Of a DNA stretch of 64,000 bases, positions 46,028 to 55,463 are shown piece after piece; within the stretch, counting starts at the first letter, position 1; the number at the start of each line of letters is the position of its first letter. The stretch spans positions 124,001 through 188,000 of the forward strand of contig CAVOWQ010000055.1 in NCBI GenBank assembly GCA_963700195.1, written 5' to 3'. Source of the DNA: AP-15 sp963700195 (GTDB lineage: Bacteria; Pseudomonadota; Alphaproteobacteria; ATCC43930; CGMCC-115725). The notes below the pieces were generated by a model that had not been told where the DNA came from, ran no database searches, and saw nothing but the letters and a program-made list of their open reading frames with translations. The position numbers and the translations under genes were made by a program.

Positions 46028-48208
46028 TGACGGATACGACGGACGACAAAGTGACGCAATTCGGGACGACGATCAGCACGCCGCGGCGGATTGTGCGCCG
46101 CCGCGCGCCATCGCTGATCGACCCTCGGCGGGCTCCGGACGGTTTCGCCGAACCTTCCGCCAGATCTTCCGAGAGCGCTCCGCCGGCCGATGCGGCGCTC
46201 CACGATTGCGCCGCGCGCCCCTCAGCCGCCACGGGAATCGCTGCGGGTGTCGCTACGATCCGCGAGGCACTCCGGAGCATGCCGGCCAGCCCGGGCGTTT
46301 ACCGCATGCTCGATCGCAGGGGTGATGCGCTCTATGTCGGCAAGGCGCGCAGCCTGAAGAGCCGCGTGCAGAATTATGCGCATCCTGCCGGGTTGTCGAA
46401 CCGGCTGCGCCGCATGATTGCCGAGACTGCCGCGATAGAAATCGTGGTCACCCACACCGAGGCGGAAGCGCTGCTGCTCGAATGCAATCTGATCAAGCGG
46501 CTGATGCCCCGCTACAATGTGCTGTTACGGGACGACAAGTCGTTCCCGTTTATCCATCTCACTGCCGGTCACGACTTTCCGCAGCTCACAAAATACCGCG
46601 GCGCGCGAACCAAGGAGGGCAGCTATTTCGGTCCCTTCGCCTCCGCCGGGTCGGTCAATCGCACCCTGGTGACCCTGCAAAAGGCGTTCTTGCTGCGGTC
46701 TTGCAGTGACAGCGTTTTTGCCACCCGCGCTCGCCCTTGCCTGCTGTACCAGATCAAGCGCTGCAGCGCCCCATGCGTCGGACACATCTCCCGCGAGGAT
46801 TACGCGGCGCTGATCGAGCAGGCGCACACCTTCTTGTCGGGCAGGAGTGATGATGTTCAGCAATGCCTCGCCGCCGAGATGGAAGAGGCCGCGAACACTC
46901 TGGATTTCGAAGCGGCGGCGTTGGTTCGTGACCGGATCCGCGCGCTGTCGCTGGTCCAAGGGCATCAAGACATCCACGTCGCGGGTGTCGTCGATGCCGA
47001 TGTCATCGCCGCCCACCAGGAGGGCGGGCAGACCTGTGTCCAGGTTTTCTTCTTCCGCGGCGGGCAGAATTGGGGCAATCGGGCATATTTCCCGAGCCAT
47101 GACCGGCAGCTCCCGGTGGAGGAGGTGCTGACCTCGTTCGTCGGCCAATTTTATGACAATCGTGCGAAACCGCCCCTTGTATTGCTGAGTCACCGGCTGG
47201 TCGAGCAGGATTTGGTGGAAGAAGCGTTGTCGCTCGGCGGGCCGAGGGTCAGCCTCGCAATACCTCAGCGCGGCGACAAAAAGCGGCTGCTCAACCGCAT
47301 AGTCGCAACTGCGCGTGAGGCGCTCGGCCGGCGCCTTGCGGAGAGTGCCTCGCAACGTCAATTGCTCGACGGCGTCGCAGCCGCCTTTGGCATCGACCGA
47401 CCGCTGCATCGCGTAGAGGTTTACGACAACAGCCATATCCAAGGCACGAACGCAGTCGGCGCGATGATTGTCGCGGGCCCCGAGGGGCTGGTCAAAAACG
47501 CCTATCGCAAGTTCACGATCCGCGGCGCCGCTCCGGCCCAGGCGGGCGCTGCCCTAACCCCGCCCTGCCCCCACCCCAACCCTCCCCCGCAGGCGGGGGA
47601 GGGAATTGTAGCGAACTCTTCTTCTGGCCCTGCCCCGCCTGCGGGGGAGGGAGGGATGGGGGCTGCGGGCGGCGACGATTATGCGATGATGCGCGAAGTT
47701 CTCATGCGTCGTTTCGCCCGCGCCATCAAAGAGGATCCTGAACGCGACCGGGGCACCTGGCCCGATTTGATCCTGATCGACGGCGGCCAGGGGCAGCTCA
47801 ATATCGGCCGCGGCGTTCTCGAAGAGCTCGGCATTGCCGATGTCGCAATCGTCGGGATCGCGAAGGGGCCCGACCGCAATGCCGGGCGGGAACACTTCTT
47901 TTTGCCGGGGCGAGCGCCGTTCTCGCTCGACCCAGCGCGACCCTGTCCTCTATTTCCTGCAGCGCCTGCGCGACGAAGCGCATCGGTTTGCTATCGCCAC
48001 GCACCGCGCCAAGCGAACGAAGGCCCTGGGGCGCTCCCCGCTCGATGAAATCGAGGGCATCGGCGCTCGCCGCAAGCAGGCGCTGCTGCACCATTTCGGC
48101 TCGGCGCGAGCGGTTGCCCGGGCCGGGCTCGGGGAGCTCGAACGCGTGTCCGGCATAAGTAAAACTGTAGCAAAAAAGATTTATGACCACTTCCACCCCG
48201 ACGGGTAA
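46028..48208 (+). CDS. uvrC: Excinuclease ABC subunit C, one frameshift and an in-frame repeat insertion
   Basis: Dual-incision nuclease of nucleotide excision repair. The GIY-YIG domain has SPGVYRMLDRRGDALYVGKA, followed by GSYFGPFASAGSVNRTL, the Cys-rich CLLYQIKRCSAPCVGHISRE, the UVR helix (AAEMEEAANTLDFEAAALVR) and the RNase-H-like nuclease (HRVEVYDNSHIQGTNAVGAM, LILIDGGQGQLN). A one-base insertion near 47937 shifts the frame; the C-terminal (HhH)2 domain follows in the other frame (SPLDEIEGIGARRKQALLHH) to 48208. About 40 extra residues encoded by a palindromic repeat interrupt the nuclease domain after YRKFTIRG. The start is uncertain: GTG at 46028 leaves a 75-residue low-complexity leader; GTG at 45907 is also in frame. 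Confidence 0.92.
47550..47665. repeat. Paired palindromic (REP/BIME-like) repeat inserted in uvrC
   Basis: Two GC-rich hairpins about 45 bp apart: CCCTCCCCCGC-AG-GCGGGGGAGGG at 47580-47603 and CCCCGC-CT-GCGGGG at 47633-47646, the latter followed by the same GAGGG tail. Translated in the uvrC frame it gives PHPNPPPQAGEG and PAPPAGEGG, a peptide pattern often seen where such intergenic repeats enter alphaproteobacterial genes. The frame stays open through the element. Confidence 0.75.
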
Positions 48209-48248
48209 GCTGCCGCTGCCCTCCCTTCGCCCTCAGCAGGAGTGATGT

Positions 48249-48848
48249 GTGCCGATTACCAGCCTGCCCAACCTGTTGACTTTGTCGCGCATCCTGGCAA
48301 TTCCGGTGGTGATCGCGACCTTTTACGTGCCGGGCGACTATGCCCGTTGGTTCGCCTGCGCGCTGTTCTCGGCCGCCGGGGTGACCGACTGGCTCGATGG
48401 GCACATGGCGCGGCGCTGGGAGCAGCAATCCGAAATCGGCCGATTTCTCGACCCGATCGCCGACAAATTGCTGGTTTCGGCGACACTGTTCATGCTGACG
48501 GCATTTGGACGGCTCTCGGCGGAGGCGCTGCTGCCGGCATTGGTGATCCTGTGTCGGGAAATCCTAGTCTCCGGGCTTCGCGAGTATCTCGCCGGGCTGC
48601 GGGTCGGCATGCCGGTGTCCCGGCTTGCCAAATGGAAGACCGTCATTCAGATGGTCGCGATCGGGGTGCTGATCGTCGGCGACGCGGGCCCCGGTTTTGT
48701 GCCGGTGACGGGAATCGGCGAGACGCTGTTGTGGATCGCCGCAATTCTGACCCTGGTGACCGGATACGACTACCTTCAGGCCGGACTGCGCCACATGGCG
48801 CGCCCTCGGGCGGCGCCGGCGAGCCGCAAATCAGAGCATTTGGCTTGA
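48249..48848 (+). CDS. pgsA: CDP-diacylglycerol-glycerol-3-phosphate 3-phosphatidyltransferase
   Basis: Membrane enzyme making phosphatidylglycerol phosphate from CDP-diacylglycerol. The CDP-alcohol phosphotransferase motif D-G-x2-A-R-x8-G-x3-D-x3-D is seen in DWLDGHMARRWEQQSEIGRF then LDPIADK. SLPNLLTLSRILAIPVVIAT is the typical N-terminus. Intact, 199 residues with several hydrophobic helices. GTG at 48249 follows CAGGAGTGAT. Located 40 bp after uvrC, a gene order widespread in Proteobacteria. Confidence 0.94.
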   Translation: MPITSLPNLLTLSRILAIPVVIATFYVPGDYARWFACALFSAAGVTDWLDGHMARRWEQQSEIGRFLDPIADKLLVSATLFMLTAFGRLSAEALLPALVILCREILVSGLREYLAGLRVGMPVSRLAKWKTVIQMVAIGVLIVGDAGPGFVPVTGIGETLLWIAAILTLVTGYDYLQAGLRHMARPRAAPASRKSEHLA

Positions 48849-48903
48849 GGACATTGCGACGCCCGTGCTCGTCCCCCAATTGAGCCGATAGGGACAGGCG
48901 ACA

Positions 48904-49416
48904 ATGCGGATCTTCGGCCTCGCCGGCTGGAGCGGAAGCGGCAAGACGACGTTGATGACGGCACTGATACCGGAACTCGTTTCACGCGGGATTACCGTAT
49001 CGACGATAAAGCATGCTCACCATTCCTTTGACATCGACCAGCCGGGGAAGGATTCCTGGCGCCACCGGCAGGCGGGCGCACAGGAGGTGATGGTCGCCTC
49101 GAGGCAACGTTGGGCGCTGATGCACGAGCTGCGCGGCGCAGCCGAGCCTTCGCTCGACGAGCTGCTGGAGCGAATGGCTCCGGTCGATCTGGTGATCGTC
49201 GAGGGTTTCAAACACGATGAGCACCCGAAGATCGAGGTCTATCGTCACGCGGTCGGAAAACCATTGCTGCACCCCGACGACCCCTTTGTCGTCGCGATCG
49301 CTTCCGACGAGCGCCTAGCCGAGTTCTCCAGGCCCTGGCTGCCGCTGTCGAATGCGAGTGCGATCGCCGAATTCATCCTTGGCCACGAAGCCGGGTGCGT
49401 GAGATGGCGCAGCTGA
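48904..49416 (+). CDS. mobB: Molybdopterin-guanine dinucleotide biosynthesis adaptor MobB
   Basis: GTP-binding protein that assists MobA in adding GMP to the molybdenum cofactor. RIFGLAGWSGSGKTTLMTAL contains the Walker A, VSTIKHAHHSFDIDQPGKDS and the DLVIVEGFKHDEHPKIEVYR switch region are typical. Intact, 170 residues. ATG at 48904 follows GGGACAGGCGAC. The stop overlaps the start of moeA, so the two are translationally linked. No mobA is in the window. Confidence 0.93.
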   Translation: MRIFGLAGWSGSGKTTLMTALIPELVSRGITVSTIKHAHHSFDIDQPGKDSWRHRQAGAQEVMVASRQRWALMHELRGAAEPSLDELLERMAPVDLVIVEGFKHDEHPKIEVYRHAVGKPLLHPDDPFVVAIASDERLAEFSRPWLPLSNASAIAEFILGHEAGCVRWRS

Positions 49417-50657
49417 GCGATGATTGCTTCGCATTTGGCGGCGCTCTACTCAGCGTTGATGACGCGCTCGGCCGGATCGAGGAGCGGGTCACAGCGGTAG
49501 TCGAGACGGAGACGGCTCCACTGGGCGGCGCCTGCGGGCGCATCCTCGCGCGCGATGTCGTTGCCACGATGAACCTGCCGCCGCACGCCAACAGCGCCGT
49601 CGACGGCTATGCCTTCGCGCACGCCGATCTCGCACCGGGGCGGGAAGCCGTGCTTCCGGTTTGCGGCCGGGCCGCAGCGGGTCACCCGCTCGGCCGTCCC
49701 GCCGAGCGCGGCGCGGCGATCCGGATCTTCACCGGCGCCCCGATGCCCGACGGCACCGACACGGTTATGATGCAGGAGGACTGCGTCGTCGAAGACGGGC
49801 GGGTGCGGCTCAAGCCGGGGATCAAGAAGGGAGCCAACCGTCGCCATGCCGGAGAGGATATTGCCGAGGGGGCGGTAGCGCTCGCCGCCGGGCAACGGCT
49901 CTCGCCCGCGGATCTCGGGCTGGCTGCCGCGCTCGGCTATCGCGAGCTGCCGGTGTTTCGCCGCTTGCGCGTGGCGCTGCTTTCCACCGGTGATGAGGTC
50001 CGCGACCCGGGGACGGAGCTGCCGCCCGGCATGATCTACGACGCCAACCGCTTCATGCTGGCGGCCCTTTTGGGCCAACTCGGTTGCGCCGTCAGTGATT
50101 TCGGGATTCGCCCGGACCGCGAGTCGGCGCTCGCCGACACCCTGGCGACGGCGAGCGCCGACCATGATCTCATCGTCACCTCGGGCGGCGTTTCGACCGG
50201 CGAAGAGGATCATGTCAAGCCGGCGATCGAGCGGCTGGGCAAGTTGGATTTCTGGCGGCTCGCGATCAAGCCGGGGCGCCCCGTCGCGCTCGGCCAGATT
50301 GACGGAGTGCCCCTGATCGGGCTTCCGGGAAACCCGGTCGCGGCGCTCGTGACTTTTGTCGTGCTGGCCCGGCCGCTGATCCTGAGACTCGCCGGCGCAG
50401 CGGCGTCCGTGCCCCGGCTTTTCTCTGTCCGAGCCGGCTTCGCTTACCGCAAGAAACCGGGACGGCGCGAATACGTCAGGGCGAGCCTACAGCGAGACGG
50501 CAAAGATCTCGTCGCAGTCAAATACCCCAGGGACGGTGCCGGGATCCTCTCCTCGATTACCGAGTCGGAGGGACTCGTGGTCATCGACGAGGAGACCAGT
50601 GAGGTCGCGCCCGGCATGAGGGTCGATTTTCTGCCCTTTGCCGAGGTAATCCGGTGA
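49404..50657 (+). CDS. moeA: Molybdopterin molybdenumtransferase MoeA
   Basis: Inserts molybdate into adenylated molybdopterin. LPPHANSAVDGYAFAHADL and AIRIFTGAPMPDGTDTVMMQ then EDC are the domain III/substrate motifs; DLGLAAALGYRELPVFRRLR, TSGGVSTGEEDHVKPAIERL, KPGRPVALGQIDGVPLIGLP and GNPVAALVTF form the MoCF domain. Intact, 417 residues. ATG at 49404 is preferred; GTG at 49395 is in frame. It overlaps mobB in front and moaD behind (GTGA). Confidence 0.95.
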   Translation: MAQLSDDCFAFGGALLSVDDALGRIEERVTAVVETETAPLGGACGRILARDVVATMNLPPHANSAVDGYAFAHADLAPGREAVLPVCGRAAAGHPLGRPAERGAAIRIFTGAPMPDGTDTVMMQEDCVVEDGRVRLKPGIKKGANRRHAGEDIAEGAVALAAGQRLSPADLGLAAALGYRELPVFRRLRVALLSTGDEVRDPGTELPPGMIYDANRFMLAALLGQLGCAVSDFGIRPDRESALADTLATASADHDLIVTSGGVSTGEEDHVKPAIERLGKLDFWRLAIKPGRPVALGQIDGVPLIGLPGNPVAALVTFVVLARPLILRLAGAAASVPRLFSVRAGFAYRKKPGRREYVRASLQRDGKDLVAVKYPRDGAGILSSITESEGLVVIDEETSEVAPGMRVDFLPFAEVIR

Positions 50658-50905
50658 AGCTGCTATATTTTGCCTGGTTGCGTGCGCGCATCGGCTGCGC
50701 CGAAGAGGAAACCGACTTGCCGCCTGGAGTGAAGGACGTGGCAGGGTTGCTCGATTGGCTGCGGTCGCGCGGCGGCGGATATGCCGAGGCGCTGCGCGAT
50801 CTTTCGGTTGTCCGGGTGGCGATCAATCAGAATTATGTCGGGCTCGAGCACCCCGTCCGGGAGGGCGACGAGATTGCGGTCTTCCCGCCGGTGACCGGAG
50901 GCTAG
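50654..50905 (+). CDS. moaD: Molybdopterin synthase sulfur carrier subunit MoaD
   Basis: Ubiquitin-like sulfur carrier of 83 residues. KLLYFAWLRARIGCAEEETD is the beginning of the beta-grasp fold and the C-terminus ends EIAVFPPVTGG with the di-glycine that is thiocarboxylated. GTG at 50654 overlaps the moeA stop by GTGA. Followed by moaE after 4 bp; together they form MPT synthase. Confidence 0.95.
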   Translation: MKLLYFAWLRARIGCAEEETDLPPGVKDVAGLLDWLRSRGGGYAEALRDLSVVRVAINQNYVGLEHPVREGDEIAVFPPVTGG

Positions 50906-50909
50906 AGCG

Positions 50910-51368
50910 ATGATCCGCGTGCAGCGCGAGGATTTCGACGTCGGCGCCGAGCTCGAACGCCTGGCGGCCGGCAATCCCCGGATCGGCGGGGTCGCCAGCT
51001 TCATCGGATTGGTCCGTGACCTGGGCGGCGATGACCGCGTCTCGGCCCTGACCCTCGAGCACTATCCCGGCATGACCGAGAAAAAGCTCGGCGAAATCGA
51101 AACCGAGGCGCATCGGCGCTGGCCGCTCGACGCGGTGCTGATCATCCACCGTTACGGCCGGCTCGTCCCCGGCGACCGCATCGTGCTCGTCGCCACGGCC
51201 TCGCCGCACCGCGAAGCCGCGCTCGCCGCCTGCCAGTTCCTGATCGATTGGCTAAAGACCGACGCACCCTTCTGGAAGAGCGAGGAAACCCCCGCCGGCG
51301 AACGCTGGGTCGCCTCCCGAGCCGAGGACGAAGCCGCGAAGCGGCGCTGGACGACGCCTCCGAAATAG
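50910..51368 (+). CDS. moaE: Molybdopterin synthase catalytic subunit MoaE
   Basis: Converts precursor Z (cPMP) to molybdopterin using sulfur from MoaD. GGVASFIGLVRDLGGDDRVS, LTLEHYPGMTEKKLGEIETE, IIHRYGRLVPGDRIVLVATA and the MoaD-binding lysine segment KTDAPFWKSEETPAGERWV are all present. Intact, 152 residues, immediately after moaD. Last gene of the plus-strand run from uvrB. Confidence 0.95.
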   Translation: MIRVQREDFDVGAELERLAAGNPRIGGVASFIGLVRDLGGDDRVSALTLEHYPGMTEKKLGEIETEAHRRWPLDAVLIIHRYGRLVPGDRIVLVATASPHREAALAACQFLIDWLKTDAPFWKSEETPAGERWVASRAEDEAAKRRWTTPPK

Positions 51369-51409
51369 CGGCTCTGGTTGGCGTCGGAGACCGACCAGAG
51401 CTATGAATC

Positions 51410-51668
51410 TCAGATCGGTGCCGGAACCTCGACGAGTTCTAAGCGCTGCTCGACGCGTCTGAGACGGTTATCGAGATTGTCGATCCGCACCGATAAAGTT
51501 GGCGAAGTCGACCTTCATCTCCGCGAAGCGGAGGGTCAGCGTCGCCACCTCGCGCTCTAAGGCACCGATCCGGCTAATGATTTCGTCCAGTTTCTCGCGC
51601 TGCGCCGCTTGCTCGGCGCGGATCGCCCGCAGCATGTTCAGGATAAGGTCGGCCCGTTCGTCGCTCAC
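51410..51668 (-). CDS. Small coiled-coil protein, one frameshift
   Basis: ATG at 51668 starts MSDERADLILNMLRAIRAEQ; the rest is heptad-like (EKLDEIISRIGALEREVATL, then RFAEMKVDFANF). One indel near 51497 shifts the frame, and the downstream frame reads VRIDNLDNRLRRVEQRLELV ending at 51410. It resembles the many short alphaproteobacterial coiled-coil proteins of unknown role. It is 36 bp downstream of ilvE on the same strand. Confidence 0.6.
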
Positions 51669-51704
51669 AATTTGCTGCCGTGACCAGAGTTCGCGGATGA
51701 TCCG

Positions 51705-52608
51705 CTAAGCCGCGCTCGCCACCCGCTTGCCCGACGGTGCGGTCGTAGTCTTCCCACATCAGCCGGCAGATCGTGCCCGGCGTGAAGCGGTAATGGCCGT
51801 GTTCGCCGATGATTTCGCCGACCGGGGTCACCTCGGCCGCCGAGCCGGTCAGGAATACCTCTTCGGCTTTGGCGAGCTCCTCCGGCATGATCGGCCGCTC
51901 GACCACCTTGATGCCCCGCTGCTTCGCCAGTCCGATCACGGTCTGGCGGGTGATGCCGTTCAGAAAGCAATCCGGTGTCGGGGTGTGCAGCTCGCCATTG
52001 ATGACGAGGAAGATGTTGGCTCCGGTGCCCTCGGCGAGCCGGCCGCGCCAGTCGAGCATCAGCGCGTCGTCACACCCGTTGGCCTCGGCCTCGTGCTTCG
52101 ACATCGTGCAGATCATGTAGAGCCCCGACGCCTTCGCCGCGGTCGGCGCCGTGTGAGGCGCCGGACGCGCCCATTTCGCCCATTGCATGCGGATCCCTTT
52201 GGCGCGCGCCTCCGGCGAGAAATAGGCTGGCCAGTCCCAGGCGGCGAGCGCCAGATGGATCTTGGTTGCCTGCGCCGAGACACCCATCTGCTCGGCGCCG
52301 CGCCAGGCGATCGGTCGGACATACCCGTCGACGATATTGTTCGACGAGATTACCTCTTGCGTCGCCTTTGCCAGATCGTCCATCCCGGCCGGCACCTCGA
52401 AGCCGAGGATCCGCGCCGAGTTGAGGAGGCGCTCGTTGTGGTCCTCCAATCGGAAGACCTTGCCGTTGTATACGCGCTCGCCTTCGAAGACGCAGCTCGC
52501 ATAATGGAGCCCGTGGGTCAGCACGTGGAGTTTTGCATCGCGCCAAGGGACGAGGCGGCCATCGTACCAGATGAAGCCGTCTCGATCGTCGAACGGGATC
52601 ACGGACAT
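51705..52608 (-). CDS. ilvE: Branched-chain amino acid aminotransferase, end frameshifted
   Basis: PLP fold-type IV enzyme for the last step of Leu, Ile and Val synthesis. IWYDGRLVPWRDAKLHVLTH, the strongly kept YASCVFEGERVYNGKVFRLE, SGLYMICTMSKHEAEANGCD then DALMLDWRGRLAEGTGANIF and FLTGSAAEVTPVGEI are present. Repairing one extra G in a G-run near 51717 gives an end QAVASAA at 51705; otherwise the frame reads on to 51574. ATG at 52608 (MSVIPFDDRDG) follows GGAAGATCC. It is divergent from a MarR gene across a palindrome-rich region. Confidence 0.92.
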
Positions 52609-52649
52609 TGGATCTTCCTTGCATCTTCGATCCGGTGCGCGCAACACGG

Positions 52650-52738
52650 CCGACATATATGTCGGTCTGAAACTTTATATCCCGAAGGACGCGTGACAAG
52701 TGTCAAAGGTTGCGTGATAAGTCAATATGTCTGACATA
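52650..52738. promoter_or_regulatory. Three GACA/TGTC palindromes between ilvE and marR (probable operators)
   Basis: Three inverted repeats share the half-site GACA/TGTC: CCGACATATATGTCGG at 52650-52665 (perfect 16-mer), TGACA-AG-TGTCA at 52694-52705, and TATGTC-T-GACATA at 52726-52738, the last covering the marR start codon at 52727. This fits a MarR dimer repressing its own gene and perhaps ilvE. Palindromes are seen directly; binding is inferred. Confidence 0.6.
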
Positions 52739-53227
52739 AATTTGCCGACTCATTCGCCTGTCGTCGCCGAGGAAGAGGTGCGGCAGGGGATCGAGCTCCT
52801 GTTTTTTGCTTATCGTGATTTCACCGCCGAGCCCGACGCGATCCTGGCGCGATACGGTTTTGGCCGCGCCCATCACCGCGTCATCCATTTTGTCGGACGA
52901 CACCCGCAAATGACCGTCGGCGAGCTCCTGGCTATCCTGCGCATCACCAAGCAAAGCTTGAGCCGCGTCCTCGGCCAGTTGGTTCGGCAGAACTTCATCC
53001 TGCAGCAACCCGGCTCGCACGATCGGCGGCAACGTCTCCTCGAACTGACGCCAAAGGGGCGCGATCTCGAGCGACAGCTGTCGGAGCCGCAGCGGGCAAG
53101 GATCGCCAACGCCTACCGGCAAGCCGGATCTCGGGCCGTGGAGGGTTTTCGGGAGGTCATGCTGCGGATCATCGCCGGCGAAGATGACCGGCGCCGCTTC
53201 GCCCCCCTGCCGCCGAACAAGCATTGA
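52727..53227 (+). CDS. MarR family regulator, PetP-like
   Basis: Winged-helix regulator of 166 residues. ARYGFGRAHHRVIHFVGRHP, the recognition helix region TVGELLAILRITKQSLSRVL and the wing GSHDRRQRLLELTPKGRDLE are typical. The neighbourhood (ilvE, this gene, an OmpR-type regulator and a kinase) matches the petP-petR arrangement of Alphaproteobacteria, first described in Rhodobacter; hence PetP-like. Start ATG at 52727 lies inside a palindrome with the same half-sites as two upstream ones, suggesting autoregulation. Confidence 0.88.
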   Translation: MSDINLPTHSPVVAEEEVRQGIELLFFAYRDFTAEPDAILARYGFGRAHHRVIHFVGRHPQMTVGELLAILRITKQSLSRVLGQLVRQNFILQQPGSHDRRQRLLELTPKGRDLERQLSEPQRARIANAYRQAGSRAVEGFREVMLRIIAGEDDRRRFAPLPPNKH

Positions 53228-53254
53228 CGTCGCATCCGTCGTATATTCCTTCGC

Positions 53255-53952
53255 GTGACGAGCGCGCCCGATCCCGATCTCTCCGAGTCCCATCTTCTTG
53301 TCGTCGATGACGATCGCCCGCCTGCGGGAACTGTTGCGACGCTACCTGTCGGACAGCGGCTTTCGGGTGACCGCCGCCGCCGATGCGAGCGAGGCGCGCT
53401 CTAATCTCGCGAGCTTCGCCTTCGACCTCGTCGTGCTCGACGTCATGATGCCGGGCGAGAGCGGGTTGGAACTGACCCGCGCGCTGCGGGCGGAAGGGCG
53501 CGTCCCGGTGCTGTTGCTGACCGCGATGGCCGAGCCCGAGGACCGGGTCAATGGGCTCGAGCAGGGAGCGGACGATTACCTCTCCAAACCCTTCGAGCCG
53601 CGCGAGCTCGTCCTGCGCATCCGCAACCTTCTGCAACGCCGGCCGGCGGCCGATGTCGGTATCCAAGGACATCCGCTTTGGCGGCTGCCGGTTCGACGTG
53701 GTGCGCGGAGAACTATACCGCGGCGGCGACGTGGTGCATTTGACCGCGGCCGAGGCGGGGCTGCTCTCGATGCTGGCCCAGAAGGCAGGGCAGGCGGTGT
53801 CGCGCGAGGAACTGTCGATATCGCTGAGCGGCAATGTTCGCAATGTCGATGTACAGATGACCCGGCTGCGCCGCAAGATCGAGCGCGATCCGCGATTCCC
53901 GCGCTATCTGCAGACGGTTCGCGGTACCGGCTATATTCTCAAACCGGATTGA
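53255..53952 (+). CDS. OmpR-family response regulator, PetR-like, frameshifted
   Basis: Two-component regulator. The receiver domain begins ESHLLVVDDDR, has the phospho-acceptor in FDLVVLDVMMPGESGLE and the conserved lysine in DDYLSKPFEPRELVLRIRNL. The winged-helix DNA-binding domain has FGGCRFDVVRGELYRGGDVV, VDVQMTRLRRKIERDPRFPR and YLQTVRGTGYILKPD. One extra base near 53320 and another indel near 53640 separate three frames. GTG at 53255 is 28 bp after the MarR gene. It ends 18 bp before the histidine kinase, its likely partner. Confidence 0.87.
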
Positions 53953-53970
53953 CGGTCAGCGGGTCCAACA

Positions 53971-55349
53971 GTGACGGCGCACGACATCGACGCTGATCTC
54001 TCCGGGTCGGAGCCGGAGGACGAGTTCGAGATCCGGCGCGATCCGTGGATCAAGCGGGTACTGCCGCGCACGATGTTCGGGCGCTCGCTGCTGATCGTCG
54101 TGATCCCGCTCATCTTGCTGCAAGCGATCGCAACCTGGGTGTTTTACGATCGGCACTGGGCCGCTGTTTCCTGGCGGCTCTCGGCGGCGGTGGCCGGCGA
54201 TATCGGCCTGCTGATCGATGCGCTGAAGCTCGCCGATTCGCCAGCCCAAACCGCCAAACTGCTGGAACGTGCGAAGGCGCAAACCGACCTCGACGTCACG
54301 ATCGCGCACACCAAGACGCTCCCTCCAATATCGCCGGCGACCGGCAGGCTCATCGAGGACCAGCTGAACCAGGCGATACAGGGCCGCTTAAACCACCCCT
54401 TTCGCATCGACCTGCTCGATGACGGGGGTGCCGAGATCAAGGTTCAGCTCTCCGATGGCGTGCTGTCGGTCGGGGTGCCGCGCAATCGGCTGTACAGCTC
54501 GACAACCTACATTTTCGTGATGTGGATGTTGGGTTCGTCGCTGGTCCTGTTGGCCGTGGCCACGGTTTTTCTGCGCAACCAGGTGAAGTCGTTGCGCCGC
54601 TTGGCGGAAGCAGCCGACAGCTTCGGCAAGGGGCTCCCCGTTCCGATCGTTCAAGGTCGAAGGGGCTGTCGAGATCCGGCGTGCCGCGATCGCCTTTATG
54701 ACGATGCGCGATCGTTTGCAGCGCCAGGTTCGGCAACGCACCCAGATGCTCGCCGGCGTGTCGCACGATCTGCGCACGCCCTTGACGCGGATGAAGCTCG
54801 CCCTGGAGATTCTAGGCAACGATCCGGCCGTCGCGGAGCTGAAATCGGACGTCGCCGAGATGGAGCACATGGTGCACGGCTATCTCGATTTTGTCCGCGG
54901 CGAGGGGACTGAAGCATCGGTCGAAACCGACATTTCACTGCTGATCGAGGACCTCGCCGCCGATTTGCGCCGCGAAGGAACCCCGCTGACGGTCACCCCG
55001 CCGCCCGAATTTGTGATGCCGGTCCGACCGAATGCGTTGCGCCGTTGCCTCGGCAACTTGATCGGCAATGCACGCCGTCACGCAAGCCACGTCTGGCTAA
55101 CCGGGATCGTCGCAGCGGACGGGATCGATATCCTGAGTCGATGACGACGGACCCGGCATCCCGCCGGCCAATCGAGCCCGCGTGTTCCGGCCGTTCGTCC
55201 GGCTCGATGCATCGCGCAACCCTTTGACCGGCGGCGTCGGCCTCGGCCTGACGATTGCCCGCGACGTGGCGCGCAGCCATGGCGGCGACGTCAGGCTGGA
55301 GACCTCTCCCCGGGGCGGTCTGCGCGCCCGGGTCCATCTGCCGCGGTGA
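53971..55349 (+). CDS. EnvZ-like sensor histidine kinase, frameshifted
   Basis: Inner-membrane sensor. First transmembrane helix SLLIVVIPLILLQAIATWVF, periplasmic region of about 130 residues, second helix TYIFVMWMLGSSLVLLAVAT, a HAMP region, then in a second frame (after an indel near 54650) the H-box GVSHDLRTPLTRMKLALEIL and N-box RRCLGNLIGNARRH. A third frame after about 55138 gives the G1 and G2 boxes (DDGPGIPP, GGVGLGLTIARDVA) and ends HLPR at 55349. All kinase motifs are present, so the indels are probably sequencing errors. GTG at 53971. Confidence 0.88.
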
Positions 55350-55463
55350 ATGTTTGGTGAGATCGGCATTGAAAGAGCCAATGCCCAACGGGCTCGCGTG
55401 GGTTGAAACCCGGACGAAATAAAGGCCGTGCCACAGTTGCAGCACGGCCCAGCAAACTAGAAT

